64,000 nucleotides of DNA from Tigriopus japonicus (lineage: Eukaryota; Arthropoda; Copepoda; Harpacticoida; Harpacticidae): NCBI GenBank assembly GCA_010645155.1, contig CM021323.1:3278922-3342921 (forward strand), in the 5' to 3' direction. The translations under genes were made by a program, and so were the position numbers. Shown piece after piece: positions 59,101 to 64,000 of the stretch. The first letter of the stretch is position 1; each line of letters starts with the position of its first letter. The notes beneath the pieces were generated by a model, which saw nothing but the letters and a program-made list of their open reading frames with translations, did no database searches and was not told the DNA's origin.

Positions 59101-60526
59101 TTGAGAATTCAAAAATCTACCAAAATTCTCATCTTTGAAAGGTTTTGAAAACATTTCAGCCGAACATTCAAGTCATTTTACTAACAATTGTAATGATCCG
59201 ACCAACTTGATTTTCATTTATTTTTCTCATCCAAAGAATTCCAACAATTTTACCTAAACCCTCAGATGTCCGCTCAAAGAAAGAATGTTTCTTTGAGAAT
59301 TTAACGCGCTTAGATAGAGTATTCATTGGTAATGGAGTAAACTTGGCCTGAGTATCCCTTAATTTGTACTCTTTAATTCATGTTTGTCCATTCCTATGGT
59401 AAAAAAGTTAGGTAGCTCAGGATAAAATGGGTTAAATATATTTTAGGTCAGGTTCTAACCTACCATTTATGGAAATTCTCCCTTTCACCCGATGGAATTA
59501 AAAAGAGAACAGTCAAGCAAACAAGGAAAGTTGACCACACTGAAACAACCGCCACGGAGAAGAAACAGAAAAGATATGGACAATTTTTAAACACCTAGGA
59601 AACCCAGCAACTCAAATTCCAGTATGAAGCCTGTCAAAAAAAAGAAAAACACCTTTCTGACTAAATTGAGCAAGTGCTAGAAGTTGAGGTATTATCAAAT
59701 TTGAGCAAAAAACGCCAATTGCAGCAAATTTTGCAACATGTTGCATTTTACCAGTTTGACCCAGCCAGATTTGAAAGCACAAGCACAACTATTCTTGAGA
59801 TTGTTCTAGAACTGCATCTGCATTGCTTTGACCTGTCCTTTCATAGTGAACTCAAACTGTGCTCGAATTTTAATATCTTCCAAACTTGTTAAGGTCTAAG
59901 GAAAGGATCCTTTTTTGCTCCACAGTAGATCGTTGCATCATCATTGTGGCTACAAATTGATTGAGCGTCTCAAACCCTCCAGTCATGACAAGTGCTCAAA
60001 ATTGCTCAGAATCATCTTTAGGTAGAACATTGACAGGGTTAAATCACTCTGAGAGCTCAAATCATCGAGTGGTCGAGGTACTTGCAAACTTTGTGGCAAT
60101 AAGTAGACGGGCACTTGTGTTTTGCCTTCCCTTCCATTTGTTTGAACGTAAAGTGAATTTGGATGTTGTACCGGGTGTTTCTATGACTCGTGATTGAACC
60201 ATGTATGAACGTTGGACTTGTTGCATATGGTTTTCCAAACTCTTCGCATGAAGAGTCAGAAAAAGCTCTTTTCCCCAGGTTCATTAGTCGAGTGACGAAG
60301 TTTTTTCCCGTGAAAAGTCATCTTTAAAAACAGAAAAGTCCCTCGGACTTTTTTCTCTCTCCCGAAATTTGACAGAAATAAAAAATATGTTGACATAAAC
60401 GGAACATCAACACATGTATCTTAATAATTGCTATCAGTCGAGTCTTTCTGACCTATCATTTTTTTTGGTCAGATCAACAACCATTTCCGAGATAAGGGCA
60501 TTGTTTGCTGTTCCGTTTATTATGAC
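53161..60526. other. Gene-free stretch
   Basis: More than 7 kb with only short frames and no recognisable domain, including 55900-56286 (plus, 128 codons) whose C-terminal part reads through a TTGC repeat at about 56225-56253. I saw no splice-linked exons with family similarity and no RNA gene. Confidence 0.5.
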
Positions 60527-61335
60527 TAGGGACGGGCAAAAAATGCATATAAACATTGGATTCTAGTTACCAAAAGTTGCACAAAAAACAATCCAAAATT
60601 GCAAAATGAAGTGCAGAAAAAGGTCAAAATCGCAAATTAGCTAAAAGAAATTGCAAAAAACATAAAATCTCAAATAGAGACTCAAATATGCCATAGATTC
60701 TTTCGTTTTTTTCATTTTGAAGAGCAAAATTTTAGATATTGACGTTGTTAACCAAAATATGTTAGCCTACCTTAGGGATTCTAAAGATTCCAAAAATAAC
60801 TTTCGCCAAAAGAAAGGTTTGTTTAGTTTTGATTAAACCTAGTGAAAAAAGTAAGCAAATTGGTAAGAAGACATCCATCCCCTCGATTTGCTAGACCCCA
60901 ACTCCAAGCTGAATATGAATATACCCGATTTATAAAGATAACCTCCAAAATTTAAATCATAAACATATACAAGAAAGAATTGAAATACAAAAAACAAAAA
61001 ATGCTGTTGTTGACGAAAAACCTTCTTATATTCAGGTACAGTTGCGCTCTCTGAAAATGAGAAGGTCAATTTCCATGAAGATTTCCGCCCTTTTTGTTTT
61101 ATTAATAACAACTGATTAAACTTTTGTGATGTGTGTTAAATAATATTTATCTTTCAAATCTAAAAAAAAAATCTTCCTAAAGATGGCATTTTTCAAAAAA
61201 ATAACAAGCACATTTTCTGCAATTTGAATATTTGAGCCCAAATTAGCGAATAAAACGGGCAAGTGAATGCGGAAAGTGCAAAAAGGCAGAAAAATTCGTT
61301 TATTATCATTTTTTTTCACTTTTTGCCTGTCCCTA
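60527..61335. mobile_element. Non-autonomous hAT-like element (809 bp)
   Basis: Ends TAGGGACGGGCAAAAAATG and, inverted, TAGGGACAGGCAAAAAGTG, about 17-20 bp of terminal repeat. Flanking octamers ATTATGAC (60519-60526) and CTTATGAA (61336-61343) match at 6 of 8. The interior is AT-rich and has no transposase frame. Confidence 0.75.
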
Positions 61336-64000
61336 CTTATGAATCACCCGGTAGAGCTTTATGGAGAAATATGACAATGTTGCACGTTGTCGGTTGGACA
61401 CATTTTAGCTCATATGTTTTGTCTGCACAAAGGCATGCTGCAAGCATGCTTCCATTATTGACTTCAAGCGTATTTTGAGCCTGCTAGAGCATTTCTTACC
61501 AAATTTTGGGTTAAACATAGAATACGTAGAAGCTGACATTCATATGGCGTCATTTGACACCATATGACATATAGCCTGAAAACGTTTAAAAGACGCAAAA
61601 ATTATGGAAGTCAATTGAAGAAGTTTGCTTCAAGTATGGATCTCAAAACACAAAACATATGACCTTATAGCTATGAATTTTATGAGAACTTTTCAACCAT
61701 GTTTGATGACATGGGGCAAACATTGCTTGCATACCTCATTATGTCCTTCCGTCATTGAGTAAATGGATTTTTTTAGCAAAATGAAAGAATATTGATTGTC
61801 ATGCTTACTTTCTTCAGCAAGTTTCGAAATGAAGAACTGCTGATCATGGATGCTGTTAAAGGAAGATCTGTGTCACGTAAGAATGAACTCAATCCAATAG
61901 CTTATTCTTGCGGCTTCTCAAAAGTATAAGTCTCGTCCTAATAGGAGATTTCATTCCTGCAATAATTGTAATTGAATAGAATATCGAGCCCAACTCGATG
62001 ATCGAATAGACTTCTCGAGGAAACAGTATTTTGCCGTAAAAGAAATGAAGCAGGCTGCTTCAGGTTGAAAAAACCGACTATGATCTCTACAAAACACATC
62101 AAAAAATGAAACAGGAAAGTCAAAAGTGATGGAATCTCAAGGTTTTTGGTTACCCAAAACATTTATGAAGTTTATGCCATTTGTAAAAAATCAAGCTTCA
62201 AAATAAAGCATACGTAAACTACAACTTAAGGGGTTTGGTTTTTGACCACCGACATATCCTAAGGCAAGAGTCAATCAAGAAGGAAAGATTGTTTCAATTT
62301 GTCGGACAATCACAGTCCAGGGGACAGAAAACTTATTGGGATACCGTTAGCCCACCCTTGGCTTATGTAAAAGGGGCCAAAGCGGGTTTGAATAGATTGT
62401 TTATCCACAGTTTTTCTTATTTTTCAAAGTCATTACTTTGAGTTTCAATAACAATTTGAATGCATTTCGATGATTCTTTCTGATTATTATCAAATCCACG
62501 CTCTACTATTTACCAAGCCTTTGAATCGATCTTGGCCCACCTGGGGTGATATCCAAAAAATCCATGAGCCTTGACAAAGTGCAAAATTTTGTATGTTGGT
62601 TGAAGTGTTACTACATGTAGAGTGGTCTGAAGATAAACGGGTTGAACTGATTCACACCTGGTGGGTCGCGGTTATTCTTGGTGTGAGGAAGGACGACGAT
62701 GTTTATTCAAAATCAGCACTGGAAAAAGGCCAATTTCATGGTAGTCAATCACTTTTGGCAGCGGTCTCTTTCATCCCGAGATGCGATCAACATTCATCTA
62801 TGTCTCAGGTAATTAATTGACGGCCACCCCAAGCTACTAAGAATGATGGCTAAAGGGGCCTTAGTCATGATTTAATGATACATTTGCTCTAAATGACTTG
62901 ATGTAAGCTTGGAGTCAGTAAAGCTTTCAAGCATGATCATGGTCCCATCTTGAGCGGTCTCCAATACCGTAGTAGTTCACTTTAACTCATTCACGGACCA
63001 ATGGATCGAGTGGGTCCCATGAATGACACAATCCACTTCCCTATTTCAAATCGGAGGAGTAATTGAGACTAGTGCAGTTTTATGGGCGATTTTTATGGGG
63101 CTGGATTCAATTGTTGATGGTATTTGATGCCAATGGATTTGTCAGCAGCACCCGGAGGGACTCCGTACATCTGGTCGAGAACAAGAGAAGGAGAGAAAAA
63201 AAACACGCTCATTTCATTTAGAGGAAGTCCTTTGTTTATCAAACTGGATCGCAGTTTGTCAAACCATGATTATTCTCGACCCTGAGCCCAAGACACATGG
63301 TTTCGCAGTTGTCAGTCTAATTGGGTATAAAGATGTTTCAACGGGTTGTTATAAAGACAACATCGTATTTTGTCAAACAATGAACCTTGACCAAGAACAA
63401 ATTGGTCGTGCGAAAGAATTCAAAGGGCAACATAAAGGTCTGGGAGGTCATCATGGATCTCACCCCCAACTCACGTGACAGTGTTTGATGCCATGAGCAT
63501 CCTTCCGTCTGGCATTTAGGCATCAAAATCACTTTATGACACTGCGAAGTCCACCAACGGGCTCAAGTGACTTGATAACTGAAACGTGAATTTCAGAACA
63601 CTCACTCACCCAGCCGGCAATGTGCAGATTCTTTAACTGAATTGAGTGAGGAACCAGAAAAAGCGTTGAATTAGGATGCCAACTGTGCTCTGTGGTAGCT
63701 GAACAAGCACTTGCGAATGAGGATGATGCCCAAGATTTACCGAAGAAGCCGCTCATAGAGGTAAGTGTTACGGAACCTTATGGCGCTTGCTTGAGCTTCC
63801 ACAACAACTTAAGCGAGTCCGGGAATACAAATCCTAAATGGCCTGTGGCAGAGATTTAGGAAATGAGTTTGGTTTGATAGAGCATTCGTTAGTTCTACAA
63901 TTCATCCACTGAACGGATTCGACACAAACTGTCAATACATAAACACATATCAGAGCCGGTGACAGGACAACTCGACCCAGCGGACAACTCGACCCAGGAC
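61336..64000. other. Gene-free right end
   Basis: No gene recognised. A 37-codon plus-strand frame (63650-63760) runs into a good GTAAGT donor and could be an exon of a gene leaving the window; this is weak. The last 36 bases hold two copies of a 17-bp unit, GGACAACTCGACCCAG(C/G), which may begin a tandem array. Confidence 0.3.

Noticed and set aside
1..64000. CRISPR array, prokaryotic operon, phage or integron
   Set aside because: No regularly spaced direct repeats; all confident genes are eukaryotic with introns.
1..64000. tRNA, rRNA or snRNA genes
   Set aside because: No cloverleaf box A/box B pair or conserved rRNA block was seen by eye; a covariance-model scan would settle this.

Overview
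The window is animal nuclear DNA: spliced genes with GT-AG introns, no operons, AT-rich non-coding sequence and many small inverted-repeat transposon remnants. Gene content (Hrs, p24, SEM1, acid sphingomyelinase, a class I myosin, a secreted VIT/vWA protein) and short introns fit an arthropod. A crustacean such as a copepod is my guess by inference; nothing here proves the taxon.

Layout, left to right. 1-5 kb: non-coding with a hAT-like MITE, a small palindrome, a short intronless PB1-domain gene (+, 3254-3658) and a Gag-like relic. 5.4-11.3 kb: HGS/Hrs on the minus strand, six exons, 760 aa. 12.9-14.5 kb: TMED7-type p24 cargo receptor on the plus strand, four exons, 219 aa, head to head with Hrs. 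15.1-16.9 kb: SEM1/DSS1 proteasome subunit (minus, three exons, 86 aa) with a GC-rich island in its second intron. 17-20.9 kb: repeats only. 21.0-23.9 kb: intronless secreted VIT + vWA protein of the inter-alpha-trypsin-inhibitor heavy-chain type with a C-terminal beta/gamma-crystallin-like module (minus). 27.0-29.4 kb: acid sphingomyelinase (plus, ten exons, 617 aa). 29.8-52.0 kb: one 22-kb minus-strand gene for a class I (MYO1A/B-like) myosin. 52-64 kb: no gene I can support, one 0.8-kb hAT-like element.

The most unusual object is the myosin. Reading frame and splice phase join a 982-codon, low-complexity, proline-rich exon to an otherwise ordinary class I motor, neck and TH1 tail, giving about 2084 aa, roughly twice the usual length. 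The same gene has a 14-nt microexon and a tandemly duplicated TH1 exon with identical phases, which looks like a mutually exclusive pair.

The genes do not form one pathway. Hrs, TMED7, the myosin and sphingomyelinase all relate to membranes and trafficking, but I see no evidence of co-regulation beyond the shared 1.5-kb Hrs/TMED7 intergenic region and the convergent 3' ends of sphingomyelinase and myosin. All exon joins were worked out by eye from frame, homology and GT-AG signals.
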